A DNA stretch of 64,000 nt from Pseudomonas antarctica (GCF_900624995.1 NZ_UYXQ01000003.1:1-64000); one strand, 5' to 3'. Positions 1-8,729 are shown, numbered from the stretch's first letter. Notes: generated by a model not told the origin, from the sequence alone. Numbers and translations: made by a program.

Positions 1-75
1 GGCCGTGGAATGGGGCCGGTATTAACCGCGCCAACACGGGTACTATAGCCGCCCCCTGTGGCCAAGGCCATTGTC

Positions 76-786
76 ATGACTGACCCCGTACGCCTTTCCG
101 AACGCCTTATCGAACTGGTCGGTTGCTCCCGTCGGGAGGCCGAGTTGTTTATTGAAGGCGGCTGGGTCTCGGTGGACGGCGAAGTGATCGACGAGCCGCA
201 GTTCAAGATCACCACCCAGAAGGTCGAGCTGGACCCAGAGGCGAAAGCCACTGCGCCGGAGCCGGTGACCATTCTGCTGCACGCGCCGGTGGGTGTGGAT
301 GCCGAAACGGCAATGGCCTCGATCAGCGCCGAAACCTTGTCGGAAGAACACCGCTTCAGCAAACGCCCGCTTAAAGGCCACTTCCTGCGCCTGACCGCCA
401 GTGCCAACCTGCAAGCCAAGGCCAGCGGCCTGCTGGTGTTCACTCAAGACTGGAAGATTCTGCGCAAGTTGACCGCCGATGCCGCCAAGATCGAGCAGGA
501 ATACGTGGTGGAGGTTGAAGGCGACATGGTTGCCCATGGCCTCAATCGCCTGAACCATGGCCTCACCTACAAAGGCAAAGAGCTGCCAGCCGTGAAGGCT
601 AGCTGGCAGAACGAAAACCGCCTGCGCTTTGCGATGAAGAACCCGCAACCGGGCGTGATCGCCCTGTTCTGCGAAGCCGTTGGCTTAAAAGTCATCGCCA
701 TCCGCCGCATCCGCATTGGCGGTGTGTCCATCGGCAAAGTGCCGGTGGGCCAATGGCGTTACCTGTCCGGCAAAGAGAAGTTCTAA
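76..786 (+). CDS. RsuA/RluF-like pseudouridine synthase family protein, catalytic Asp apparently missing
   Basis: The 236-residue product has an S4 RNA-binding domain at about residues 5-50 followed by an RsuA/RluB/RluF-type fold, so binding to structured RNA, probably rRNA, is expected. In active family members the motif is R-L-D-x-x-[ST]-x-G-L-L, with Asp as nucleophile. Here the region reads NLQAKASGLL (residues 111-120), which puts Gln113 at the Asp position. The usual N-K-P-x-G stretch is also degenerate (LLHAPVGV). I chose ATG 76 over GTG 58 because AAGG lies 8 bases before it. The fold assignment is good. Enzymatic activity is doubtful, and the protein may be an RNA-binding pseudoenzyme. 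Confidence 0.75.
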   Translation: MTDPVRLSERLIELVGCSRREAELFIEGGWVSVDGEVIDEPQFKITTQKVELDPEAKATAPEPVTILLHAPVGVDAETAMASISAETLSEEHRFSKRPLKGHFLRLTASANLQAKASGLLVFTQDWKILRKLTADAAKIEQEYVVEVEGDMVAHGLNRLNHGLTYKGKELPAVKASWQNENRLRFAMKNPQPGVIALFCEAVGLKVIAIRRIRIGGVSIGKVPVGQWRYLSGKEKF

Positions 787-855
787 GCCGCACCCCTTTT
801 CTCGGCACCGACACATGTGCGCGGTGCCCTCAGTTGAATACCAGGATTGCCCACC

Positions 856-1317
856 ATGATTCACAACGACGTACTGCGCAGCGTGCGCTACATGCTCGAC
901 ATCAGCGACAACAAGATGGTCGAGATCATCAAGCTCGGCGGCATGGATGTGACCAAAGAAGACCTGCTGACTTACCTCAAGAAAGACGAGGAAGAAGGTT
1001 TTGTGTTCTGCCCGGACGACGTCATGGCTCACTTCCTTGACGGCCTGGTGATCTTCAAGCGCGGCAAGGACGAAAGCCGTGCGCCGCAGCCGATCGAAAC
1101 CCCGGTGACCAACAACATCATCCTTAAGAAGCTGCGCGTGGCCTTCGAACTGAAAGAAGACGACATGCACGCGATCCTCAAGGCCGCCGAGTTCCCGGTA
1201 TCCAAGCCTGAGCTGAGCGCACTGTTCCGCAAGTTCGGCCACACCAACTACCGTACGTGTGGCGACCAGTTGCTGCGTAACTTCCTCAAGGGCCTGACCC
1301 TGCGGGTTCGTGCGTAA
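856..1317 (+). CDS. DUF1456 family protein, YehS-like
   Basis: This 153-residue protein has two copies of the DUF1456 repeat. The first, at about residues 1-65, begins MIHNDVLRSVRYMLDISD. The second, at about 85-150, contains ILKKLRVAFELKEDDMHAIL. Repeated helical units of this kind are typical of E. coli YehS, whose molecular role is unknown. It is charged and soluble, with no signal peptide. ATG 856 is preferred over TTG 847 because AGGA lies nine bases upstream. It sits between an RNA-modification-like gene and trmO on the same strand, with only three bases before trmO, so co-transcription is likely. Confidence 0.8.
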   Translation: MIHNDVLRSVRYMLDISDNKMVEIIKLGGMDVTKEDLLTYLKKDEEEGFVFCPDDVMAHFLDGLVIFKRGKDESRAPQPIETPVTNNIILKKLRVAFELKEDDMHAILKAAEFPVSKPELSALFRKFGHTNYRTCGDQLLRNFLKGLTLRVRA

Positions 1318-1320
1318 GCC

Positions 1321-2016
1321 ATGAGTTACAACGTCTCGCCCGTCGGTTTTGTGCGCGCCTGCTTCAAGGAGAAGTTCGCCATCCCACGCCAGCCGCAACT
1401 GGCACCCGCCGCCCGTGGCGTGCTGGAGCTGGTGGCGCCGTTCGACAGCGGTGAGGCGGTGCAAGGCCTGGAGCAGGTCAGCCATGTGTGGTTGCTGTTT
1501 CTGTTCCATCAAGCCCTGGAAGACAAGCCACGCCTGAAAGTACGCCCGCCGCGCCTGGGCGGCAACACATCCATGGGCGTGTTCGCCACTCGCGCCACTC
1601 ATCGGCCCAATGGCATTGGCCAGTCCGTGGTGAAACTGGACAAGGTCGAGCCGGGCCGGCTGTGGATTTCGGGGATTGATTTGCTCGATGGCACGCCAGT
1701 GCTGGATATCAAGCCGTATGTGCCCTACGCCGACATTATCGACGGCGCCACCAACAGTATCGCCAGCAGTGCGCCGCAGCTGATTCCCGTGCAGTGGCTG
1801 AAGACCGCTCTGCAACAGGCACAGGGCCATGCGCAGCGCCTTGACGAGCCATTGGTGGCCTTGATCGAACAGTGCCTGGCGCAGGATCCACGGCCGGCGT
1901 ATCAAACGCCGGGGCCGGAGCGCGAATATGGCGCGCAGTTCTGGGATGTGGATGTGCGCTGGCACTATCCGCAAGCCGGGATGATTTGTGTGCTGGAAGT
2001 CATTCCGGCCAAGTAA
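1321..2016 (+). CDS. trmO: tRNA (N6-threonylcarbamoyladenosine(37)-N6)-methyltransferase TrmO
   Basis: The 231-residue product belongs to the TsaA/YaeB/TrmO family. TrmO uses S-adenosylmethionine to methylate t6A at position 37 of threonine tRNAs, giving m6t6A. Family signatures visible are the N-terminal VSPVGFVR, the region around VWLLFLFHQ, and the segment ATRATHRPNGIGQSVVKL (about residues 91-108), followed by GIDLLDGTPVLDIKPYVPY. Length matches the bacterial family. The gene starts three bases after the YehS-like gene and probably shares its transcript. An inverted repeat at 2029-2064 separates it from the convergent fpr. Confidence 0.9.
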   Translation: MSYNVSPVGFVRACFKEKFAIPRQPQLAPAARGVLELVAPFDSGEAVQGLEQVSHVWLLFLFHQALEDKPRLKVRPPRLGGNTSMGVFATRATHRPNGIGQSVVKLDKVEPGRLWISGIDLLDGTPVLDIKPYVPYADIIDGATNSIASSAPQLIPVQWLKTALQQAQGHAQRLDEPLVALIEQCLAQDPRPAYQTPGPEREYGAQFWDVDVRWHYPQAGMICVLEVIPAK

Positions 2017-2028
2017 ACGCCGAAAACA

Positions 2029-2064
2029 AATGTGGGAGCTGCTACACAAGCCAGCTCCCACATT
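2029..2064. repeat. REP-type palindrome between convergent trmO and fpr
   Basis: A perfect 12-base inverted repeat (AATGTGGGAGCT at 2029-2040, complement at 2053-2064) surrounds a 12-base loop. The GTGGGAGC core matches the REP family seen elsewhere in this window, for example at 15369 and 58733. Its place between two convergent stop codons suggests it also limits read-through in both directions. Confidence 0.75.
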
Positions 2065-2079
2065 CATTTGGATCGGCGG

Positions 2080-2859
2080 TTATTTCTCGACGAACGCACG
2101 CTCGATCAAGTAATCACCCGGCTCACGCATACGCGGCGAAACTTTCAGGCCGAAGCTGTTCAACACTTCGCTGGTCTCCTCCAACATGCTTGGGCTGCCG
2201 CACAGCATGGCGCGGTCGTCTTCAGGGTTGATCGGCGGCAGGCCGATGTCGCTGAACAACTTGCCGCTGCGCATCAGGTCGGTCAGGCGGCCTTCGTTTT
2301 CGAACGGCTCGCGGGTCACGGTCGGGTAGTAGATCAACTTGTCACGCAGGGCCTCGCCGAAGAACTCGTTCTGCGGCAGGTGCTCGGTGATGAATTCGCG
2401 GTAGGCGACTTCGTTGACGTAACGCACGCCGTGGCACAGGATCACTTTTTCGAAACGCTCGTAGGTTTCCGGGTCCTGGATCACGCTCATAAATGGCGCG
2501 AGCCCCGTACCGGTGCTGAGCAGGTACAGGTGTTTGCCCGGCTTCAAATCGTCAAGCACCAGGGTGCCTGTCGGTTTTTTGCTGATGATGATCTCGTCGC
2601 CTTCCTTCAAGTGCTGCAATTGGGAAGTCAGCGGGCCATCGGGCACCTTGATGCTGAAGAACTCCAGATGCTCTTCCCAGTTCGGGCTGGCAATGGAGTA
2701 AGCGCGCATGAGCGGGCGGCCATTAGGCTGTTGCAGGCCGATCATCACGAACTGACCGTTCTCGAAGCGCAAGCCCGGGTCGCGGGTGCACTTGAAGCTG
2801 AACAGAGTGTCGTTCCAGTGATGAACACTGAGGACACGCTCGTGGTTCATGTTGCTCAT
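2080..2859 (-). CDS. fpr: Ferredoxin/flavodoxin--NADP+ reductase Fpr
   Basis: The 259-residue flavoprotein transfers electrons between NADPH and ferredoxin or flavodoxin and in pseudomonads takes part in oxidative stress and iron-sulfur metabolism. The FAD-binding motif RAYSIASP lies at about residues 49-56, the NADP-binding region LLSTGTGLAPF at about 107-117, and CGSPSML near the C-terminus. Length matches Pseudomonas FprA. ATG 2859 was chosen because AGGAG lies about ten bases upstream and the protein then begins MSNMNHERVL. It is divergent from finR, whose product activates fpr in P. putida. The shared intergenic region holds a candidate operator. Confidence 0.93.
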   Translation of the reverse strand: MSNMNHERVLSVHHWNDTLFSFKCTRDPGLRFENGQFVMIGLQQPNGRPLMRAYSIASPNWEEHLEFFSIKVPDGPLTSQLQHLKEGDEIIISKKPTGTLVLDDLKPGKHLYLLSTGTGLAPFMSVIQDPETYERFEKVILCHGVRYVNEVAYREFITEHLPQNEFFGEALRDKLIYYPTVTREPFENEGRLTDLMRSGKLFSDIGLPPINPEDDRAMLCGSPSMLEETSEVLNSFGLKVSPRMREPGDYLIERAFVEK

Positions 2860-2959
2860 GTACGGGGAACTCCTGGAAATGGGTCTGCGCCAAAATGTTG
2901 GATGCGCAATTGCACAGCATTCTAATGGCGGCGACAATATCTGTTAACTGGATTATTAA

Positions 2960-2986
2960 GATAAGGGTTATCGGTTATATCGATAT
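2960..2986. promoter_or_regulatory. Candidate FinR (LysR-type) operator between fpr and finR
   Basis: GATAA-GGG-TTATC at 2960-2972 is a perfect inverted repeat, and ATATCGATAT at 2977-2986 is a second palindrome overlapping the finR start codon. LysR-type regulators bind interrupted dyads of this kind, usually between themselves and a divergent target. Assignment to FinR is inference from position. Confidence 0.4.
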
Positions 2987-3911
2987 GCGATTTACTCTCC
3001 GTCAACTGCAAGTCTTCGTCGCCGTCGCCCAGCAGGAAAGCGTCTCCCGCGCCGCTGGCCTTCTGGCCTTATCGCAATCCGCCGCCAGCACCTCGATTAC
3101 CGAGCTGGAGCGTCAATCCAGCTGCCAATTATTCGACCGCGCGGGCAAACGCTTGAGCCTCAACGCCCTCGGCCATCAGCTGTTGCCCCAGGCCGTGGCG
3201 CTGCTGGACCAGGCCAAGGAGATCGAAGACCTGCTCAACGGCAAGTCCGGCTTCGGCTCGCTGGCGGTCGGCGCCACCCTGACCATCGGCAATTACCTGG
3301 CCACGCTGCTGATCGGCAGCTTCATGCAGCAGCACCCCGAAAGCCAAGTGAAGCTGCATGTGCAGAACACTGCACATATCGTGCACCAGGTGGCGCACTA
3401 CGAAATTGACCTGGGTCTAATCGAAGGCGACTGCAGCCACCCGGACATCGAGGTGCAAACCTGGGTCGAAGATGAGCTGGTGGTGTTTTGCGCACCGCAG
3501 CATCACTTGGCCAAGCGCGGCGTGGCGACCATGCAAGAGTTGACCCATGAAGCGTGGATACTGCGCGAACAAGGCTCCGGCACGCGGCTGACCTTTGACC
3601 AAGCCATGCGTCATCACCGCAGCGCACTGAATATCCGCCTGGAGCTGGAACACACCGAGGCGATCAAGCGTGCGGTGGAGTCAGGGTTGGGGATTGGCTG
3701 TATTTCCCGGTTGGCACTGCGCGATGCGTTCCGCCGTGGCAGCCTGGTACCGGTGGAAACCCCGGACCTGGACCTGGCGCGGCAGTTCTACTTCATCTGG
3801 CATAAACAGAAGTACCAGACGTCGGCGATGCGCGAGTTTCTGGAGCTGTGCCGCGCCTTCACCGCTGGGGTTCAGCGCAGCGACGAGATCGTGCTGCCGA
3901 GCATTGCCTGA
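2985..3911 (+). CDS. finR: LysR-family regulator FinR
   Basis: The 308-residue protein has a LysR winged helix-turn-helix at residues 1-60 (MRFTLRQLQVFVAVAQQES at the start, then SRAAGLLALSQSAASTSI) and a periplasmic-binding-like effector domain after about residue 90. It is divergent from fpr, and its length equals that of P. putida FinR, which controls fpr in response to superoxide-generating and nitrosative stress. The ATG at 2985 starts the conserved HTH directly. Upstream in-frame starts would add a tail unlike the family. Autoregulation is usual for this class. Confidence 0.85.
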   Translation: MRFTLRQLQVFVAVAQQESVSRAAGLLALSQSAASTSITELERQSSCQLFDRAGKRLSLNALGHQLLPQAVALLDQAKEIEDLLNGKSGFGSLAVGATLTIGNYLATLLIGSFMQQHPESQVKLHVQNTAHIVHQVAHYEIDLGLIEGDCSHPDIEVQTWVEDELVVFCAPQHHLAKRGVATMQELTHEAWILREQGSGTRLTFDQAMRHHRSALNIRLELEHTEAIKRAVESGLGIGCISRLALRDAFRRGSLVPVETPDLDLARQFYFIWHKQKYQTSAMREFLELCRAFTAGVQRSDEIVLPSIA

Positions 3912-3914
3912 GCC

Positions 3915-4277
3915 TTAGATCAGGATCACGGCCCACACCAGGGTAATCATGGTCAGCGCGATAAATTGTGCGGCGCTGCCCATGTCCTTGGCGTTTTTCG
4001 ACAGCGGGTGCAGGTCGAGGGAGATCCGGTCGATGGCGGCTTCCACCGCCGAATTGAGCAATTCGACGATCAGCGCCAGCAAGCACACTGCAATCAGTAA
4101 GGCGCGCTCGACGCGGCTGACATGCAGGAAAAAACTCAGCGGGATCAGGACCACGTTGAGCAACACCAACTGACGGAATGCTGCCTCGCCAGTGAATGCC
4201 GCACGCAGGCCATCCAGGGAATAGCCCCCTGCGTTGAAGATACGTTTGATACCGGTTTGACCCTTGAAAGGCGACAT
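3915..4277 (-). CDS. dgkA: Diacylglycerol kinase DgkA
   Basis: The 120-residue inner-membrane enzyme phosphorylates diacylglycerol to phosphatidic acid, recycling the lipid left over from glycan and periplasmic glucan synthesis. Three hydrophobic segments lie at about residues 33-52, 57-77 and 101-120. The family motif ELLNSAVEAAIDR is present, with E72, N75 and E79 as the expected metal and catalytic residues. ATG 4277 gives the usual length. It lies 76 bases downstream of erdR on the same strand, the same pairing as PA3603/PA3604 in P. aeruginosa, and converges with finR. Confidence 0.93.
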   Translation of the reverse strand: MSPFKGQTGIKRIFNAGGYSLDGLRAAFTGEAAFRQLVLLNVVLIPLSFFLHVSRVERALLIAVCLLALIVELLNSAVEAAIDRISLDLHPLSKNAKDMGSAAQFIALTMITLVWAVILI

Positions 4278-4353
4278 AGATGTAGGCAACTGAACCAAAG
4301 GAGTGGGGGAAACTAGATCACGCAAAGTCAAAAAAGCGTGAACCAGTAACAAC

Positions 4354-5004
4354 TTAATGCTGCGAAATTGACTCAAGTTGTTGCAAGAGCAACGCCGCCT
4401 GAGTGCGCGTGCGTACCCCCAGCTTGCGGAAGATCGCCGTAACGTGGGCCTTGATGGTCGCTTCCGACACGCTTAATTCGTAGGCAATCTGCTTGTTCAA
4501 CAAGCCTTCGCAAACCATCGTCAGTACTCGAAACTGCTGGGGTGTCAGGCTGGCAAGGCCATCACGGGCAGCCTTGGCTTCGTCGGACACGTTGATTTCT
4601 TCAAACGCTTGCGGCGGCCAGGACACGTCGCCGTCCAACACCCTGCGCACGGCCTTCTGGATATCGTCTATACCGCTGGACTTGGGAATAAAGCCGCTGG
4701 CGCCGAACTCCTTGGAGCGCACCACTACGTCAGCGTCTTCCTGGGCCGAGACCATCACCACCGGAATCTGCGGGTATTGCCCGCGCAACAGCACCAACCC
4801 GGAAAAACCGTAGGCGCCGGGCATGTTGAGGTCGAGCAACACCAGGTCCCAGTCGGATTTTTCGGTGAGGCGGGCTTCCAGCTCGGCAATGCTGGCCACT
4901 TCGACCAGGCGCACGTCTGGCCCAAGGCCCAGGGTTACGGCCTGATGCAGCGCGCTGCGAAACAGCGGGTGGTCATCGGCTATCAGGATTTCGTATGTGG
5001 CCAT
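4354..5004 (-). CDS. erdR: LuxR-type response regulator ErdR
   Basis: The 216-residue NarL/FixJ-class regulator has a receiver domain at residues 1-120, with acidic pocket D10/D11, phospho-acceptor Asp58 and Lys107. A LuxR helix-turn-helix follows at about 150-210, with LTPQQFRVLTMVCEGLLNKQ opening the domain. Sequence and position next to dgkA match P. aeruginosa ErdR (PA3604), which acts with orphan sensors in control of ethanol oxidation and acetate metabolism, including acs. No cognate sensor kinase is adjacent here, as in P. aeruginosa. The start is ATG 5004. Confidence 0.82.
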   Translation of the reverse strand: MATYEILIADDHPLFRSALHQAVTLGLGPDVRLVEVASIAELEARLTEKSDWDLVLLDLNMPGAYGFSGLVLLRGQYPQIPVVMVSAQEDADVVVRSKEFGASGFIPKSSGIDDIQKAVRRVLDGDVSWPPQAFEEINVSDEAKAARDGLASLTPQQFRVLTMVCEGLLNKQIAYELSVSEATIKAHVTAIFRKLGVRTRTQAALLLQQLESISQH

Positions 5005-5256
5005 TGATTAAATGATCCTGTTTTTTATGGCAGCCCTGATGGGTTCAGGGTTCGCCAGTACACAAGGCAACGGCCAGGCAGCCATCACCACAGGGCATGC
5101 TCAACGTCAAAAACACCTGCAACGACGCTGAAAATTCACGCTTACGCCCCAATCGGCGCCCAGCATGCCCAGCGTAGCCTAGAGGGTCAAGCACTACGCC
5201 CGCGGGCATTTTAGCGGGCCGGAGGTTTACGGTGCCATCATGCAAACGTCGTGTGG

Positions 5257-5976
5257 TTATAGCACCGGAATATAGGGTGTAAGGCGAGTATGGACGATGT
5301 CCGTCGGGTCCAGCGGTAACTGGAACTTGGCGGCCAGGTAATGGGTGCTGAAGACGTCGAGGTAGGCGTCCAGCACTTCACTGGCGGCTTGGTCACTGGC
5401 CAGCTCCAGGCACAGCGCCGCGACTTCGGCGGTGCAGAAATGGTCATCACGTTTGGAGCGGCGCAGCTTATAGCGCGACAGCTGCTCGGGCGCCAGGCTC
5501 AACACCGGCAAGTGTTCCAGGTAGGGGCTTTTGCGGAACATCTTGCGCGCTTCGCTCCAAGTGCCGTCCAGCAGGATAAACAGTGGGCGCTTGCCCGCCT
5601 GCACCGTGACTTCGCCGACGACCCGCTCAGGCGCGACGAATTCGCCGGGGAACACGATATAGGGCTGCCATTGCGGGTCGGCCAGCAAGGTCAACAGTTC
5701 GGGGTCGACCTCGGTGCGCGACCAAGCGAACGCGGTGGTGTCTTCGATCACATCGGCGATCAGCCAGCCGGTGTTGCTGGGTTTCATCGGCTCAACATCG
5801 TGCATCAGCAGGCACATGGCCGAGCGCGCCTCTACCTTCGGCCGCCAGGCACACAGGCAGTACTCGGGAATCACCCGACAGCCGGGGCAACGTTCGGCGC
5901 GCGAACCACGGTTGAGAAAAGGCCGCACGGCCCGTGCCAGGCGCTGAGTACGCAAACGGGAGACGGCGTGGCTCAT
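5257..5976 (-). CDS. DTW domain protein, probable tRNA-uridine aminocarboxypropyltransferase
   Basis: The 239-residue protein belongs to the DTW family related to E. coli TapT (YfiP), which installs acp3U at position 47 of tRNA from S-adenosylmethionine. The N-terminal cysteine cluster CPGCRVIPEYCLC (C30, C33, C40, C42) looks like a metal site. The family signature appears as LDGTWSEARKM near residue 155. ATG 5976 was chosen because an upstream alternative adds 42 residues of low-quality sequence. The roughly 250-base gap before erdR holds nothing I can name. Confidence 0.82.
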   Translation of the reverse strand: MSHAVSRLRTQRLARAVRPFLNRGSRAERCPGCRVIPEYCLCAWRPKVEARSAMCLLMHDVEPMKPSNTGWLIADVIEDTTAFAWSRTEVDPELLTLLADPQWQPYIVFPGEFVAPERVVGEVTVQAGKRPLFILLDGTWSEARKMFRKSPYLEHLPVLSLAPEQLSRYKLRRSKRDDHFCTAEVAALCLELASDQAASEVLDAYLDVFSTHYLAAKFQLPLDPTDIVHTRLTPYIPVL

Positions 5977-6175
5977 CGGGGGCAACCCGTGAAAGGGAAA
6001 ATCGACACTGAGGAAACTCGAGGCGGGCTTTAAGTGGCGGCAGTTTACCAGAGCCGTCCGCACTTCTGAGCGATACGCCTGGCTGTAGTGGCAAGGGCTC
6101 ACCTATCATTGCGCGCCACTGAACGCACAGCGCAGTGGCTGGTCTATGCACCAGTAACCGAATCAGGAGAGTTTC

Positions 6176-6616
6176 ATGCTGCGTTCCATGCTGCGCGTTG
6201 TCGCCCCATCCGTCGCCCTTGCGTTGGTATTGCCTATGGGCGCCCACGCGGCCTCGCTGCTGGAGGCCCAAATGAACCGCAAGCTGCAAAGCGTCGCGGC
6301 TGAAAGCAACAAGGACCTGCCCCGGGAAATCGACGAAAAAACCCTGGAAGTGGCCTACACCGTTGAAGGTATGCAACTGATCGATCACCTCAGCGTGCAA
6401 CCTGACCGCGCTGAACAGATGCGCGCCAACCCCAAGGCCGTGTACTTCCAACTGGGCCAAAGCGTGTGCCTGAACAAGGGTTACCGCGAATTGATGGCTA
6501 AGGGCGCAGTGATGCGCTACGAAATCACCGAGAACAAGACCAACCGCCCAGTGGCGTCGGTCAAGTTTATAGAAGCGGATTGCCCAGCACCTGCGACAGC
6601 CAAGAAGAAAAAATAA
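6176..6616 (+). CDS. Secreted QSregVF-like protein (PA3611 family)
   Basis: The 146-residue protein has a signal peptide at residues 1-25 (positive start, hydrophobic core VALALVLPMG, cleavage after AHA). The mature part is charged, carries two cysteines that could form a disulfide, and ends KKKK. It resembles P. aeruginosa PA3611, a small secreted protein given a family name for quorum-sensing-regulated virulence, although its biochemical role is unknown. AGGAGAG lies about five bases before the ATG. Membership is judged by memory of the family and general fit. The export signal is directly visible. Confidence 0.6.
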   Translation: MLRSMLRVVAPSVALALVLPMGAHAASLLEAQMNRKLQSVAAESNKDLPREIDEKTLEVAYTVEGMQLIDHLSVQPDRAEQMRANPKAVYFQLGQSVCLNKGYRELMAKGAVMRYEITENKTNRPVASVKFIEADCPAPATAKKKK

Positions 6617-6993
6617 CCTTCGCTCGACCGTCGCGCGCTGCTGCCCAGTGGCGCGCATGTCCCTCGCTGCCTATGCCAGCCAACAGCTAAACTGCATCAT
6701 GCGTGGCCAATAACCGGTTGCCAGCCAAGGGTTTTTCGGCTCATGATCACGCTATCCCGGCAGCCCTTCCATCGCGTTTTTCACGCCGTTCTGTAACATT
6801 TTCAGGGCAAAAGAGGGTTGCCCTCCTGCGACTTGCAGTGCAAAGGTTTCCAAATCACAAGGAACATACAGAGCCCGCTTTGCCACTCGGCAAACACCGT
6901 GTAGGCCTGTGGCATGCAGCGACACATGCAGTGTCGTGGCCGCGGACGACGATCTCGCCGATGGCCCAAGCTCTGTGAAGAAGGAGAAGTTGA
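6617..6993. other. Gene-free interval upstream of the LOG gene
   Basis: No convincing gene is present. Two small hairpins are visible: GAGGG-TTG-CCCTC at 6815-6827, and CGACAC-ATGCA-GTGTCG at 6920-6936. The second is about 60 bases before the next start codon, so it would lie in the 5' untranslated region. Nothing ties either hairpin to a known regulator. Confidence 0.4.
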
Positions 6994-8106
6994 ATGCCTT
7001 ACGAATCGAATGACCACCTGCTCCGTCATTTTGAAGAACACGGGACCGACCTCACACAGCAGGTCGATGCGCAGCTCCAGCTAATCGCTCCCAACAGCCC
7101 GAATATCCCCCTTTATCGCGACATGATCCTCACCGTTCTGCGCATGGCCCAGGACGACCGCAACCGCTGGAACGCCAAAATCACTTTGCAGGCGATCCGC
7201 GAGCTGGATAATGCGTTCCGCGTTTTGGAACAGTTCAAGGACCGCCGCAAGGTCACGGTATTCGGCTCGGCGCGAACGCCGGTCGAAAGCCCGCTGTACG
7301 CCCTGGCCCGGGAAGTCGGCGCCAAGTTGGCGCAATCCGAGCTGATGGTGATCACCGGCGGTGGCGGCGGCATCATGGCGGCAGCCCACGAAGGCGCGGG
7401 CCTGGAACACAGCCTGGGGTTCAACATCACCCTGCCGTTTGAACAACACGCCAACCCGACCATTGATGGCACCGAAAACCTGCTGTCCTTCCACTTCTTC
7501 TTCACCCGCAAGCTGTTTTTCGTCAAGGAAGCCGATGCGTTGGTGCTGTGCCCGGGCGGTTTTGGCACCCTGGATGAAGCGCTGGAAGTGCTCACGCTGA
7601 TCCAGACCGGCAAAAGCCCACTGGTGCCGGTGGTACTGCTGGATGCTCCGGGCGGCGGTTTCTGGCAAGGCGCCTTGGACTTTATCCGCAGCCAGCTGGA
7701 AGCCAATCGCTACATCCTGCCCACCGACCTCAAGCTGGTCCGCCTGGTGTACAGCGCTGAAGAGGCGGTGGACGAGATCAACCAGTTCTACGCCAACTTC
7801 CACTCCACCCGCTGGTTGAAGCGCGAGTTTGTGGTGCGCATGAATCACCCGCTCAGCGAGCGTGCCCTGGCCCACTTGCAGAGCGAGTTTGCCAGCCTGC
7901 GCCTGAGTGGGGAGTTCCAACAGCAGGCATATACGGGCGAAGAACATGATGAGCCGAGATTCGGCCATTTGACGCGGTTGGTGTTCAACTTCAATGGGCG
8001 TGATCAGGGCCGTCTGCGGGAATTGGTGGATTACATCAACTTGCCGGAGAACTGGGCGCAGGCTCAGGGGAAGACCCAACAGCGATTGACGCCTGAGCCG
8101 GCATGA
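6994..8106 (+). CDS. LOG-family (TIGR00730-like) Rossmann protein
   Basis: The 370-residue protein carries the LOG nucleotide-hydrolase signature. VFGSAR lies near residue 90, a glycine-rich TGGGGGIMAAAHEGA segment at about 120-135, and PGGFGTLDEALE, the PGGxGTxxE motif, at about 186-197. Family members release the base from nucleoside monophosphates, as in cytokinin activation by LOG and purine or pyrimidine nucleotide salvage by PpnN. The 90-residue N-terminal extension and long C-terminal tail make it a long-form member, so its substrate is uncertain. AGGAGAAG precedes the ATG and a strong terminator follows. Confidence 0.82.
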   Translation: MPYESNDHLLRHFEEHGTDLTQQVDAQLQLIAPNSPNIPLYRDMILTVLRMAQDDRNRWNAKITLQAIRELDNAFRVLEQFKDRRKVTVFGSARTPVESPLYALAREVGAKLAQSELMVITGGGGGIMAAAHEGAGLEHSLGFNITLPFEQHANPTIDGTENLLSFHFFFTRKLFFVKEADALVLCPGGFGTLDEALEVLTLIQTGKSPLVPVVLLDAPGGGFWQGALDFIRSQLEANRYILPTDLKLVRLVYSAEEAVDEINQFYANFHSTRWLKREFVVRMNHPLSERALAHLQSEFASLRLSGEFQQQAYTGEEHDEPRFGHLTRLVFNFNGRDQGRLRELVDYINLPENWAQAQGKTQQRLTPEPA

Positions 8107-8119
8107 CTTTTTGAAAGCA

Positions 8120-8157
8120 AAAAAAAAGGCCCACTATTTTCATAGTGGGCCTTTTTT
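8120..8157 (+). terminator. Rho-independent terminator after the LOG gene
   Basis: A ten-base stem (GGCCCACTAT at 8128-8137, complement at 8142-8151) is flanked by an A-run and a T-run, so it may work in both directions. Confidence 0.92.
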
Positions 8158-8193
8158 GTGGTGTTCAGGTGACCTTACAGTGAAGCGAATGGG

Positions 8194-8235
8194 GCTGCTA
8201 CGCGGCCAGCGGGAGCAAACTCCCTCGCCACAAAA
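8194..8235. repeat. REP-like element between the LOG gene terminator and recX
   Basis: On the minus strand this reads TTGTGGCGAGGGAGTTTGCT, then CCCGCTGGCC. It is typical of short palindromic intergenic elements of fluorescent pseudomonads. The copy is degenerate. Confidence 0.55.
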
Positions 8236-8253
8236 GCTCGCCTATCGTCCTGG

Positions 8254-8721
8254 TCAGCCGTCCATGTCTCGGCCACTTAGCAGGCGGCTGATCATCTCCA
8301 TCGAAAACCCGCGATAACTCAGAAAGCGACCTTGCTTCGCACGCTCCCTGGCATCAATCGGCAGATGGCCGGCAAACTTGCGGCGCCAGGTGTCTTCAAG
8401 CTGCGACTGCCAACTGATACCGCACTCACGCAGGGCGAGATCGATATCGGCGCGTTGCAGGCCGCGCTGGCTCAGCTCTTCGCGAATTCGCGCGGGGCCA
8501 TAGCCGGAGCGCGCTCGGTAGGAAACAAAGCTTTCGAGGTAACGGGCTTCCGACAGCAGCCCTTCTTCCGTCAGGCGGTCGAGGGCAGTGTCGATCATCT
8601 CGGGCTCTGCGCCGCGCTGACGCAGTTTACGCGTCAGCTCGACTCGACCATGCTCGCGTCGAGCGAGCAGGTCCATTGCAGTGCGCCGAACGGCGACGAG
8701 TGTATCCAGTACAACAGTCAT
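8254..8721 (-). CDS. recX: RecA regulator RecX
   Basis: The 155-residue, mostly helical protein modulates RecA filaments. It shows the RecX tandem three-helix repeats, with [18 protein letters not shown], then [22 protein letters not shown] and [14 protein letters not shown] segments, and [20 protein letters not shown] near the end. It starts eight bases after the recA stop, so it is co-transcribed with recA and under the same LexA control. Length is normal. Confidence 0.93.
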   Translation of the reverse strand: MTVVLDTLVAVRRTAMDLLARREHGRVELTRKLRQRGAEPEMIDTALDRLTEEGLLSEARYLESFVSYRARSGYGPARIREELSQRGLQRADIDLALRECGISWQSQLEDTWRRKFAGHLPIDARERAKQGRFLSYRGFSMEMISRLLSGRDMDG

Positions 8722-8729
8722 CGTTTGCT

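Noticed and set aside
5045..5245. 66-codon open frame on the minus strand between erdR and the DTW gene
   Set aside because: It has a low-complexity composition, no ribosome-binding site and no family likeness.
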